Positions 17,900 through 25,395 of a stretch of DNA of 52,145 nucleotides are shown in pieces. Position 1 is the stretch's first letter. Each line of letters begins with the position of its first letter. This DNA comes from an uncultured Lachnospiraceae bacterium (GTDB taxonomy: Bacteria; Bacillota; Clostridia; Lachnospirales; Lachnospiraceae), in contig CAJURT010000028.1 of NCBI GenBank assembly GCA_910588875.1, positions 1 through 52,145 on the forward strand. The letters run 5' to 3'. The notes below the pieces were generated by a model. It was not told where the DNA came from. It did not search any database and was given only the letters and a program-made list of their open reading frames with translations. The translations under genes and the position numbers were made by a program.

Positions 17900-18007
17900 T
17901 TAGTTACGTCTGAATAGATCTCTTGTGTAAACCTTGTATTTCACATCATCAAGTACAAAATCGTATCTATTTGCGATGATTGCATCACATCAACTCTTAA
18001 ATATATC
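17900..18007 (-). pseudogene. C-terminal relic of UDP-glucose 6-dehydrogenase
   Basis: On the minus strand, from about 18,007 to a TAA at 17,900, one frame reads DIFKS, an in-frame TGA, then CDAIIANRYDFVLDDVK and YKVYTRDLFRRN. VANR...L-DV-KVYTRDLFRRD is the standard C-terminus of UDP-glucose dehydrogenase in this group of bacteria. The gene body upstream is gone, and an internal stop is present. It sits 45 bases before the aldolase gene and about 110 bases after the terminator of the NusG-like gene, so an earlier version of the locus probably began with an intact ugd here. Confidence 0.65.
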
Positions 18008-18108
18008 TATCCATTGTCATAAAAAATCCCCTTACTCTAAATCCATATTACATCATAAGAAACTGTATATTTGTTTATCATCTCCTAATACTTTCCCACA
18101 ATTTTCTG

Positions 18109-18139
18109 CAAAGAAAAAAAGGGATCTACTTCATCCCTT
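18109..18139 (-). terminator. Intrinsic terminator after the NusG-like gene, before the polysaccharide genes
   Basis: The minus strand has AAGGGAT-gaagtag-ATCCCTT followed by TTTTTCTTTGC, a 7-bp hairpin with a U-tract. It lies 30 bases past the stop of the NusG-like gene and about 250 bases before the first polysaccharide gene. A NusG paralogue of the LoaP type could act to let polymerase read through it. No strong separate promoter for the polysaccharide genes was seen between it and 17,855, in the stretch that otherwise holds only the ugd relic. Confidence 0.8.
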
Positions 18140-18168
18140 ATATTCCAAAACATATATAAAACTATCCC

Positions 18169-18675
18169 TCACACCCTCCCCACAACCTCCAGCCCCACCG
18201 CCACTTCCTGCACCCTCCCAAACATATGCATCTCCACCAATGCAGTCCGTTTATGGCGGTCAATTTTGCGGATCACGGTTTCCAGGCCTTCCAGGGGGCC
18301 ATCTATAATTGTCACCCTGTCTCCCTCGATATACCCGGTAGACATGGCAACTAACCGGTCTTCATTGAGCAGGCGCTCCAGCACCCGCAGGTCCTCGTCG
18401 ATCACTGACGTCCATTTCTCCCCCGTTCCCAGGAGTTTCGTCAGTTCCGGCACATGCTTGAGTTCCATATAGAATTTTTCAATTTCCTTCGTCTCCACGA
18501 ACACATATCCGGGAAACAAAAGCGCCTGGACTATATGCCAGGCGCCTGCGTACTTCTTTTTCTGTTCATATCTTGGTAAAAAGCATTCCCCAAGGCTGGA
18601 GTCTGCCACATACTGGCGGATCATGGAGATGGTCTCCCCCTCCCTTCCGGTCCGCACCTGCATAACATACCACAT
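18169..18675 (-). CDS. NusG paralogue, LoaP/UpxY-like transcription antiterminator
   Basis: I start this at the ATG at 18,675: GGAGGAACGTT sits just before it and the protein then opens MWYVMQVRTGREGETISMIRQ, the NusG N-terminal domain. A longer frame to 18,783 has no ribosome site. The product is 168 residues. LFPGYVFVE is the NGN core, and the C-terminal KOW motif is GYIEGDRVTIIDGPLEGLETVIRKID. Specialised NusG paralogues of this size bind RNA polymerase at particular operons and suppress termination, usually for long polysaccharide or antibiotic clusters just downstream. This one sits immediately before a 17-kb polysaccharide locus. It is more GC-rich than that locus and resembles the host chromosome. 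Confidence 0.85.
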   Translation of the reverse strand: MWYVMQVRTGREGETISMIRQYVADSSLGECFLPRYEQKKKYAGAWHIVQALLFPGYVFVETKEIEKFYMELKHVPELTKLLGTGEKWTSVIDEDLRVLERLLNEDRLVAMSTGYIEGDRVTIIDGPLEGLETVIRKIDRHKRTALVEMHMFGRVQEVAVGLEVVGRV

Positions 18676-18783
18676 AACGTTCCTCCAGTTGATCAACCGG
18701 GAACTGTGTCTGAAAATGGGTATGCTTCGCCATTCGCCACAAAAAAATGTCACGACAAGGCAAAACAATATAACCTCAAACAC

Positions 18784-18813
18784 AGTTAAACGCGGCCACG
18801 CGACGATTTAACT
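18784..18813 (-). promoter_or_regulatory. Structured hairpin in the leader of the NusG-like gene
   Basis: The leader RNA can form AGTTAAA-tcgt-CGCG-tggc-CGCG-TTTAACT: a 7-bp outer stem, a 4-base bulge and a 4-bp CGCG inner stem. It lies about 110 bases before the start codon and some 20 bases after the predicted transcription start. It has no U-tract, so it is not a terminator. It could be a recognition element for the antiterminator itself or an autoregulatory structure. Confidence 0.4.
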
Positions 18814-18839
18814 TTGATTGATTTTATTTACTATCGCTC

Positions 18840-18867
18840 ATTATACCATACAATCTCCAAAAGTAAA
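18840..18867 (-). promoter_or_regulatory. Sigma-A-type promoter of the NusG-like gene
   Basis: On the minus strand TTTACT (18,867-18,862) and TATAAT (18,845-18,840) are separated by 16 bases. Transcription would begin near 18,833, giving a leader of about 155 bases before the chosen start codon. Most of the 18,676-18,933 gap is this promoter and leader. Confidence 0.7.
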
Positions 18868-18933
18868 TAGACAAATTTCCCCATTGCACGGTAAACACAG
18901 GCTATTGACCTTCAGCCATTGGATCTCCCAATC

Positions 18934-20163
18934 TCAAAACCCCTGCTCTGCCAACTCCTTTACCAGCTGGATATAAAACTCCAAAACTTTAAAACCACGG
19001 TAATCTTCCCGGGTGAGGTCAATCATGTCCCCATGGGAAATCCCTCTTAAATAACGGTTACTCACCACCCCTTTAAAGTTCGTCCACCGGGCGGATTCCA
19101 CTGTTACCAGGCCGTCATTCTCCGCATCCAGCGCCTTTAAAATCCAGTAGGGGACGCACAATAATTTGCTGCTAAACCCATGCTTCATCAGACTGGCATA
19201 ACTTTGGTACCACACCTCTTCTGCGTCTGGGTAATGCAGGTTAAACTCCCGGGCATAAGCACAGGAAAGCTGGCGGCTTGCCACGTAGGCGTTGGGATTT
19301 TTGTCCCCCAGCCAGCCAAAATACCCGTCGATCTGCCGGCAAACCTGGCGGTAAACCGGATCCGGCAGCCGCATCAGGAATTCCACCAGGGCTGAGCCAT
19401 GGTGCGGGGTGTTGATCGTGGTTAATGTGGCCACGTAAGGCGCCATCGACAAGCCGCTGATCAGGTAGCGTGAATCCAGGCCTCCTTTGGAGTGGGCAAT
19501 AATGTTCACTTTCCCGGCGCCGGTCTCCTCAAGGATCTCCCGGATTTTCCCCTGCAGGATTTTGGCATTATCCTCTACTGTCCCCCAGGCCTCCTGGTGC
19601 CCATAGTAAACCCTGGCGCCGTTTCTAACCAGTTCCCTGGGAATCCGCCCCCAGTAATTAAAATAATGGAAATCCCGAAAACCAACACCATGTACCAGCA
19701 GCAGGGGGTAGCGCGTCCGGCATATCTGATGTTCCACCCTCACATCGTCCAGCCGGATCTTGTGCAGGCTATGGTCAATTTCCTGGCGTGCCAATCCCCT
19801 TACATACCATGCCAGCAGGTAATTGAGAACCGGGATCCAAACCATGCCCCAGACAACCACCCGCTTCATGATCCGCAGCCTCTTACAGACAATACAAAGC
19901 CAGAGCAGGGAGGAAAACATCCCCAGATAGCACAAAAGGAAGGCAAGCAGCGACCCAATGGAACTCCAATGCCTAAGATAGCCAAAAAAATCCCGGAAAA
20001 TCCCAAGCCGCCTCATCTGCCAGGCCATCCAGAACCCGCTAAGCGGCACCAGAACCAGAAATATTGTCAGTATCCCTGTCAGGAAACGCAGCAGCAGTAA
20101 GTGCAGCCGTCCTGCCACATCCATAGCCGTCCCCATGGCGGCATCCAGTTTTTTCCGGTTCAT
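18934..20163 (-). CDS. Membrane-anchored alpha/beta hydrolase, lipase-like
   Basis: The start is taken at 20,163 (MNRKKLDAAMG), where ATGA overlaps the stop of the pseudouridine synthase; a longer frame only reads through that gene's repeats. The product is 409 residues. Three or four hydrophobic segments occupy about residues 20-120, anchoring it in the membrane. The hydrolase domain begins PLLLVHGVGFRDF (about 153-165), the nucleophile elbow is AHSKGG with S225, and plausible acid and base are D350 (AENDGLV) and H377 (ISHGD). This is the layout of triacylglycerol lipase-type esterases. The catalytic triad is visible but the substrate is unknown; a lipid or cell-envelope ester is likely. Confidence 0.75.
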   Translation of the reverse strand: MNRKKLDAAMGTAMDVAGRLHLLLLRFLTGILTIFLVLVPLSGFWMAWQMRRLGIFRDFFGYLRHWSSIGSLLAFLLCYLGMFSSLLWLCIVCKRLRIMKRVVVWGMVWIPVLNYLLAWYVRGLARQEIDHSLHKIRLDDVRVEHQICRTRYPLLLVHGVGFRDFHYFNYWGRIPRELVRNGARVYYGHQEAWGTVEDNAKILQGKIREILEETGAGKVNIIAHSKGGLDSRYLISGLSMAPYVATLTTINTPHHGSALVEFLMRLPDPVYRQVCRQIDGYFGWLGDKNPNAYVASRQLSCAYAREFNLHYPDAEEVWYQSYASLMKHGFSSKLLCVPYWILKALDAENDGLVTVESARWTNFKGVVSNRYLRGISHGDMIDLTREDYRGFKVLEFYIQLVKELAEQGF

Positions 20164-21410
20164 CCCATCTGTCCCTTTCCGGTTTTGGCAAACCCCTCCC
20201 TGCCTGTTCTCTCCTGTCCCTTTTCTGATTTCTCCTGTCCCTTTTCCGGTTTCTCCTGTCTCTTTTCTGCTTTTTCCTGTCCCTTTTCTTCTTCCTCCTG
20301 CCCCCTTGCAGCCTCCTGCCAATCCACTCCCCCGAACATTCTCCCAAATTCACCCGGAACCGGCGCTATAAAGCATTTCCCGCTTAATCCTTCCAGGGGT
20401 TCAGGCATTTGGGGGAATATCATCTGGAACGAATGGAGCATCTGGCTTCGGACTTTATATTTCTTCTTCACCTCCGCGTTTGCCCCGGGATCCCCATATT
20501 TATAATCTCCGGCAATGGGGTGCCCCACTGCCGCCAAATGTGCCCGGATCTGGTGGGTCTTTCCGGTAATCAGCTTTACCTTCAGCAAGGTGTAACCCTC
20601 CTGGTAATACAAGGGCTCATACTCCGTGCAGATTGACGCACCGGCCTTACTGTCCTCCCGGCCCCCTGCTCCCCTGATTTCTCCTGTCCTCCCTCTGCCT
20701 TCTGTCCTCCTGATTCCGCCTGTCTCCCTCCTGCCTTCCGTCTCTGGGATTTTCCCTGTTTCCTTCCCTGCTCCTGTTCCCGCCTCCATCTCAACCGTCA
20801 CCTGATTCCTTATCCCATCCTTTGTCAGGGTTCCCCGGATCTGCTGTTTTCCCTTCACCCTCCCCCGAACCACGCAGAGATAATATTTTTGCAGGGAGCG
20901 GTCTTTAAACACTGCTGACAGTGCCTGCAGGCCGGCCAGGGATTTCCCGGCAGCCACCAGCCCGCTGGTATTCCGATCCAGCCGGTTGCATACGGAAGGG
21001 CGGAAGCTGCGCAGCTGCTCCCGGGTTAGCTGCCCGGAAGACAGAAGATAGCCGGTCACATACTCCACAAGTGACTCATCCGTATCCTTTGCTTTCTGGG
21101 AAAGCATCCCGGAGGGCTTGTTCACCAGCAGGATGTGTTCATCCTCATACAGGATATCCAGTTTTCTTTCCTGCACCTGCTGCACCTTCACCTGGGAGAA
21201 CTTTTCAATCGTTTCATCTGCCAGGAACAGCCGGATCTCATCCCCCTCCTGAAGCCGTTCTGAACCATCACATTTTTTGCCATTGAGGGTAATGTTTTTC
21301 TTGCGCATCATCTTGTACAAAAATCCCTTCCCGGCAAGGTTAAAATATTTCCCCAACAGCTTGTCAAGCCTCTGTCCGGCCTCATTTTTATTTACCTCAA
21401 TGCTCTGCAT
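20160..21410 (-). CDS. RluA-family pseudouridine synthase with repeat-rich insert and tail
   Basis: The 416-residue product has an S4 RNA-binding domain (about 10-65; GQRLDKLLGKYF), then the RluA catalytic core with NRLDRNTSG (about 142-150; catalytic D145) and LITGKTHQIRAHLAAVGHPIAGDYKYG near 281-307. It isomerises specific uridines in rRNA or tRNA. Two low-complexity regions are unusual. Residues about 210-255 are a Gly/Arg/Glu-rich insert between core strands. The C-terminal 50 residues are a charged tail with heptads such as QEKPEKG and QEKSEKG, encoded by a 21-bp tandem repeat. Family members usually end near residue 310-330 of this length scale, so the core is normal and the additions are extra. 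Confidence 0.85.
   Translation of the reverse strand: MQSIEVNKNEAGQRLDKLLGKYFNLAGKGFLYKMMRKKNITLNGKKCDGSERLQEGDEIRLFLADETIEKFSQVKVQQVQERKLDILYEDEHILLVNKPSGMLSQKAKDTDESLVEYVTGYLLSSGQLTREQLRSFRPSVCNRLDRNTSGLVAAGKSLAGLQALSAVFKDRSLQKYYLCVVRGRVKGKQQIRGTLTKDGIRNQVTVEMEAGTGAGKETGKIPETEGRRETGGIRRTEGRGRTGEIRGAGGREDSKAGASICTEYEPLYYQEGYTLLKVKLITGKTHQIRAHLAAVGHPIAGDYKYGDPGANAEVKKKYKVRSQMLHSFQMIFPQMPEPLEGLSGKCFIAPVPGEFGRMFGGVDWQEAARGQEEEEKGQEKAEKRQEKPEKGQEKSEKGQERTGREGFAKTGKGQMG
20207..20300. repeat. 21-bp imperfect tandem repeat in the pseudouridine synthase tail
   Basis: On the plus strand a TCTCCTGTCCCTTTTC-like unit recurs with starts near 20,210, 20,231, 20,252 and 20,273, a 21-base period. It encodes a 7-residue E/K/Q-rich heptad at the end of the pseudouridine synthase. 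Because the unit is a multiple of three and lacks stops in several frames, it also keeps open an illusory extension of the next gene. Confidence 0.7.
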
Positions 21411-21447
21411 GCCCTGCCCCCATCCTCCCTGTTTCCCATCCTTTTCT

Positions 21448-22014
21448 TCACATCGAAAAACTTTTCAGCAATGACACCGCATATTCCACCCTTCCGTCAT
21501 CCCCGGCGCCATCCACAGGCTTTAAACTCTCCAGGCGGCGCCAGAAACTCTTTTCCTCACAGATCAGCTTCACCTTCAATTCCAGCCGGTTGGAGGCAAG
21601 CAGCGCATTCAGCGACTTTTCTGCTTTTGCCATATCCAGCCTTGCCGCCGTGCAGAATGCATATATCCCCTGGGGATGGACCGCAATCGCATCCATGGGC
21701 ATTACATATTCCTTCGTCGTCACGATCAGGTCATAGAGGATCCGGCAGGAAGCTTCATAGGGCTTTGCCTTCTGATAAAAATTTTCCGGCGGTGTCCGGT
21801 AACGCCAGGAGGCCAAAAGCGGTGATGCCATGTTGGCCGTCGGCAGCACTGTCAAAATCGCCATTACCGTCAGGATATTCCTGGCTGCCTGGCTGTCAGT
21901 AAAAAACCGGGCAAGGAGCTGGGCAAGGACCCCTGCCGCCAAAACCGCCGTCACCAGCAGCCGTGTCCTCCTCATGCTGTCCCGGTATCCATACTCTCCC
22001 TTTTTCTTCTTCAT
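21448..22014 (-). CDS. Membrane protein of unknown function
   Basis: This encodes 188 residues. A basic N-terminus is followed by two hydrophobic helices, about residues 17-37 (LLVTAVLAAGVLAQLLARF) and 44-68 (ARNILTVMAILTVLPTANMASPLLAS), with a soluble C-terminal part of about 115 residues containing ILYDLIVTTKEYVMPMDAIAVHPQGIYAFC. I do not recognise a family. The start overlaps the SDR stop as ATGA, so it is made with that enzyme. It sits in a compact cotranscribed run with RNA-modification genes, which does not by itself indicate a role. The C-terminal domain would face the cytoplasm if the two helices form a hairpin. Confidence 0.6.
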   Translation of the reverse strand: MKKKKGEYGYRDSMRRTRLLVTAVLAAGVLAQLLARFFTDSQAARNILTVMAILTVLPTANMASPLLASWRYRTPPENFYQKAKPYEASCRILYDLIVTTKEYVMPMDAIAVHPQGIYAFCTAARLDMAKAEKSLNALLASNRLELKVKLICEEKSFWRRLESLKPVDGAGDDGRVEYAVSLLKSFSM

Positions 22015-22775
22015 GGCTTCCCTTTCTCCATCAGCCCCAGGATCAGCCTGTGGGGAAGCACCTTGCAGATAAGGCAGAAGGCCTTCATCACCGGCCCATA
22101 CACCGAAATTTCCTTCCCCATCATGCTGTCTTTCAGCGCTTTGCGGATCACCCGCCGGGGATCGGCCATTGCCAGCTGCTTATAAAAGGGTATCTTCCCA
22201 TGTGCCTTTGCAACCTCAAAAAATTCTGTTGCCACCGGCCCCGGGCAAACCGCCGTCACCACAATATCCTTTGGCTTTAATTCCACGTTCAGCGCCCGGC
22301 TGTAGCTGACCACAAAGGCCTTGGTTGCGGCATAGACGGCAAACCCCGGCTGCGGCAGGAATCCGGCAGCGGAAGCAAACATCAAGATCCGGCTATGGGC
22401 TGTCATATAAGGAAGCACCAAATGGGTCACCCCGCAAAGCGCTTCGGAGTTGATCCGCACCATGCCGGTCTCCTCCTCCAGCCCGGCTGTCCCAACATTG
22501 CCGATCTTTCCATATCCGGCTGCATTGACCAGGATCTTCACTTCCGGCCTTCTCTGCTGCAGTTCCCAGCGCAGCACCCTCATGGAATCCTCCTCTGCCA
22601 AATCCAGAGGAAAAATCCGCAGGGGAGCCGGAACCTCCCGGCGGAGTTCCTCCATGCGTTCCCTGCGCCGGGCAATCACCCAGATCTCCCCGATCCCGCT
22701 AAACCGGTCCGCAATCTGGATCACTGCCTCCCTGCCCATTCCGGAGGAAGCCCCGGTCACTATCGCAATCTTCAT
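22011..22775 (-). CDS. Short-chain dehydrogenase/reductase
   Basis: I choose the ATG at 22,775 (MKIAIVTGASSGMG), which has AAAGGTGA seven or so bases upstream; a GTG at 22,784 overlapping the previous stop is an alternative. The product is 254 residues, a classical SDR with TGASSGMG (about 7-14), NAAGYG (about 85-90), and the catalytic YAATK (Y and K near 148-152) preceded by a SAAGFLPQPGF serine segment. It reduces or oxidises a carbonyl/alcohol with NAD(P). The start region resembles the YqjQ/DltE-like oxidoreductases but substrate cannot be read. The gene overlaps or abuts its neighbours on both sides. Confidence 0.78.
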   Translation of the reverse strand: MKIAIVTGASSGMGREAVIQIADRFSGIGEIWVIARRRERMEELRREVPAPLRIFPLDLAEEDSMRVLRWELQQRRPEVKILVNAAGYGKIGNVGTAGLEEETGMVRINSEALCGVTHLVLPYMTAHSRILMFASAAGFLPQPGFAVYAATKAFVVSYSRALNVELKPKDIVVTAVCPGPVATEFFEVAKAHGKIPFYKQLAMADPRRVIRKALKDSMMGKEISVYGPVMKAFCLICKVLPHRLILGLMEKGKP

Positions 22776-22780
22776 AGCTG

Positions 22781-24673
22781 TCACCTTTTACCTTTCTTCT
22801 GGCAGGCCTTACGGGCCGTCCTTTTCTTTTCCCCGGATCTTTTTCCCTTTCCTTCACCGCTGCCCTTTTTCCCTGGCGGCCTTACCAGGCATTTTTTATC
22901 GTATCCAATCAGGTCTGTCCGCCCGGCCAGCTTGAGGGCCTCTGACACCAGGCCATAGTTCTTCGGATCCCGGTATTGGATCAGCGCCCGCTGCATGGCC
23001 TTCTCATGGGGGCTTGTCGGCACATACACCGGCTCCATGGTACGGGGATCCAGGCCGGTATAATACATACAGGTAGAGATCGTGGACGGTGTCGGATAAA
23101 AATCCTGCACCTGCTCCGGCATATATCCCAGATCCCGAAGATATTCGGCCAGTTCCACAGCCTCCTTAAGTGTGGAGCCGGGATGGGAGGACATCAGGTA
23201 AGGCACCAGGTACTGATCTTTCCCCAGCCTCTCATTCATCTGTGCATACTCCCGGACAAACCTCCGGTATACAGCATTCTCCGGCTTCCCCATCCGTCTC
23301 AGCACGGTGTCTGACACATGCTCCGGGGCTACCTTCAGCTGCCCGCTGACATGGTGTTTGCACAATTCCCTCAAAAAATCCCGGTTCTTATCCGCAAGCA
23401 GATAATCAAAACGGATCCCGGAACGGATAAATACCTTCTTCACCCCGGGCAATGCCCGCAGCCTGCGCAGGAGTGCAATATAATCTCCGTGATCTGCGTT
23501 CAGGTTCCTACATGGCTTTGGGAAAAGGCACTGGCGATCCGGGCATGCCCCTTTCTTTGCCTGCTTTTCGCAGGCAGGGAACCGGAAGTTTGCCGTGGGC
23601 CCCCCTACATCGTGGATGTAGCCCTTAAAATCCGGATCCTGTGTCAGAAGCCTTGCCTCCGCTTCCAGGGATTCATGGCTCCTTGCCTGGATGATACGCC
23701 CCTGGTGGAACGTGAGGGCACAAAAACTGCAGGCTCCAAAACATCCCCGGTTGCTGATCAGGCTGAACCGGATCTCCTGCAGTGCAGGCACCCCGCCTGA
23801 CGCCTCGTAGGAAGGGTGGTAATTCCTCATATAGGGAAGCCCATAGACCTCATCCATCTCTTCCTGGGACAAGGGCTTTGCAGGCGGGTTCTGCACCACA
23901 TACTCCACATACCCACGCCCGCTGTAGGGCTCTGCCAGCCGTTTTCCCCCATAAGGGTCCGTATTGCGGTACTGGATCCCAAAGCTGCGGGCATACTGCC
24001 TTTTATCCCCCTTCATCTCCTCATAATCCGGCAGCAGTTCATAATCATAGACATTTTCCAGACTCCGGGTCCGGTAAACCGTGCCCTCCACAAAGGTAAT
24101 CATCTTCACATCGATCCCCGCATCCAGGGCATCCGCAATCTCAGCAATGGAATGTTCCCCCATCCCATAAGACAAAAGATCCGCCTGGGAATCCAGCAGG
24201 ATGGAACGCTTCAGCTTGTCCGACCAGTAATCGTAATGGGCCAGGCGGCGCAGGCTGGCCTCTATCCCACCGATAATGACCGGGACATCCTTGTAAACTG
24301 ACCGGATCAGGTTGCTATAGACAATAGTTGCATAGTCCGGCCTCTTCCCCATCACCCCGCCCGGGGTATACAAGTCCTGGCGCCGCCTCTTTTTCGACAC
24401 AGAATAATGATTGACCATCGAATCCATATTGCCTGCAGATACCAAAAACCCCAGGCGGGGTTTCCCCAGGATCCGGATGCTTTCCCGATCCCGCCAATCC
24501 GGCTGGGCAATGATTCCCACCCGGTAGCCCCGGGCCTCCAGAAGGCGGCTGATAATGGCCGTCCCAAAAGAGGGATGGTCCACATAGGCATCGCCGGTCA
24601 CATAGACAAAATCACATTGCTCCCAGCCCCGGGCCTCCATATCCTTCCGGCATACCGGCAAAAAGTCAGACAT
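22781..24673 (-). CDS. YgiQ-family radical SAM protein
   Basis: The start is set at 24,673 (MSDFLPVCRKDM), where GGAGGAAAGAAG forms the ribosome site and the ATG overlaps the previous gene; a frame to 24,730 has no such site. The 630-residue product has the YgiQ N-terminal domain (GDAYVDHPSFGTAIISRLLEARGYRVGIIAQP) and the radical SAM cluster C-x3-C-x2-C in RGCFGACSFCAL (middle of the protein). Later come KVAPEHVSDTVLRRMGKP and the C-terminal DUF3362-like DFYPTPSTISTCMYYTG, then a basic Lys/Arg tail. Function in the family is not established. It is cytoplasmic and iron-sulfur dependent, so anaerobic life suits it. Confidence 0.85.
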   Translation of the reverse strand: MSDFLPVCRKDMEARGWEQCDFVYVTGDAYVDHPSFGTAIISRLLEARGYRVGIIAQPDWRDRESIRILGKPRLGFLVSAGNMDSMVNHYSVSKKRRRQDLYTPGGVMGKRPDYATIVYSNLIRSVYKDVPVIIGGIEASLRRLAHYDYWSDKLKRSILLDSQADLLSYGMGEHSIAEIADALDAGIDVKMITFVEGTVYRTRSLENVYDYELLPDYEEMKGDKRQYARSFGIQYRNTDPYGGKRLAEPYSGRGYVEYVVQNPPAKPLSQEEMDEVYGLPYMRNYHPSYEASGGVPALQEIRFSLISNRGCFGACSFCALTFHQGRIIQARSHESLEAEARLLTQDPDFKGYIHDVGGPTANFRFPACEKQAKKGACPDRQCLFPKPCRNLNADHGDYIALLRRLRALPGVKKVFIRSGIRFDYLLADKNRDFLRELCKHHVSGQLKVAPEHVSDTVLRRMGKPENAVYRRFVREYAQMNERLGKDQYLVPYLMSSHPGSTLKEAVELAEYLRDLGYMPEQVQDFYPTPSTISTCMYYTGLDPRTMEPVYVPTSPHEKAMQRALIQYRDPKNYGLVSEALKLAGRTDLIGYDKKCLVRPPGKKGSGEGKGKRSGEKKRTARKACQKKGKR

Positions 24674-25391
24674 TCTTCTTTCCTCCATCCCTCCCGCCGG
24701 CCCCAGCCACCAGGTGCGAGTAATCCTCAATATAGTAGTCTGCCAGCCTCATCTTTTCCTCCCGCATGCCGGCCGAATAGCCGTCCTCCACCGCGCAGAC
24801 GGTCATTCCTGCCGCCTTTCCGGCCAGAATCCCTGCCGGGACATCCTCAAATACCATGCATTGCCCTGGCTTTACCCCCAGTCTCCCGGCCACATTCAGG
24901 TAGATATCCGGTGCAGGTTTCCCTGAGGCCACCTCACAGGCCGTGGCAATCACCTGGAAAAAGGGTTCGATCCCCAGTGACTGCAGCACCACATCCACCA
25001 TCTCCCTGCCGTTGCTGGTGGCAATCCCCATGGAGATCCCGAAATCCCTGAGAAACTCCAGAAACGGCCGGACTCCTGTTTTTAGGGAAACCTCATTGCG
25101 GTATTTCTCAATGCTCATCTCCACCCAGTCCTGCTTAATCTTTTCCAAACTGTCCGGGATCCCAAACTTTTCCTTAAAATATACGGCAGTCTCGGAAAAA
25201 CTCATGCCCTCGATCTCCTTTTGCAGAAAGGGCGGGCATTCGTACCCATAACGTCCCAGATACTCCATATCAATGGCCTTCCACATCCACATGGAATCCA
25301 CCAGCGTACCGTCCAGGTCAAAAATCACCGCCTGTTTTTGCAAAAGTGCCTGACGGATCTCCTTCCTATCCTTCCCTGATTCTCTCTCCAC
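24666..25391 (-). CDS. HAD-superfamily phosphatase / beta-phosphoglucomutase-like
   Basis: The 241-residue product shows the HAD motifs: AVIFDLDGTLVDS (motif I, about 18-30), IATSNGREM (motif II), a Lys in ASGKPAPDIYLN (motif III) and VFEDVPAGILAGKAAG (motif IV). The cap inserted after motif I places it with the HAD-IA phosphoglucomutase/phosphatase group, which dephosphorylates small sugar phosphates or interconverts glucose phosphates. The start is a GTG at 25,391 with AAGGA upstream; no ATG precedes motif I. It is tightly packed between a pseudouridine synthase and YgiQ. Exact substrate cannot be predicted for this family. Confidence 0.82.
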   Translation of the reverse strand: MERESGKDRKEIRQALLQKQAVIFDLDGTLVDSMWMWKAIDMEYLGRYGYECPPFLQKEIEGMSFSETAVYFKEKFGIPDSLEKIKQDWVEMSIEKYRNEVSLKTGVRPFLEFLRDFGISMGIATSNGREMVDVVLQSLGIEPFFQVIATACEVASGKPAPDIYLNVAGRLGVKPGQCMVFEDVPAGILAGKAAGMTVCAVEDGYSAGMREEKMRLADYYIEDYSHLVAGAGGRDGGKKNV

Positions 25392-25395
25392 CCTT

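Noticed and set aside
18676..18783. N-terminal extension of the NusG-like protein (36 residues)
   Set aside because: No ribosome site at 18,783, whereas GGAGG precedes the ATG at 18,675 and NusG homology begins there.
20163..20322. A 53-residue Gly/Lys-rich N-terminal extension of the lipase-like protein
   Set aside because: It only reads through the 21-bp repeats of the upstream pseudouridine synthase in another frame. The ATGA at 20,163 is the better start.
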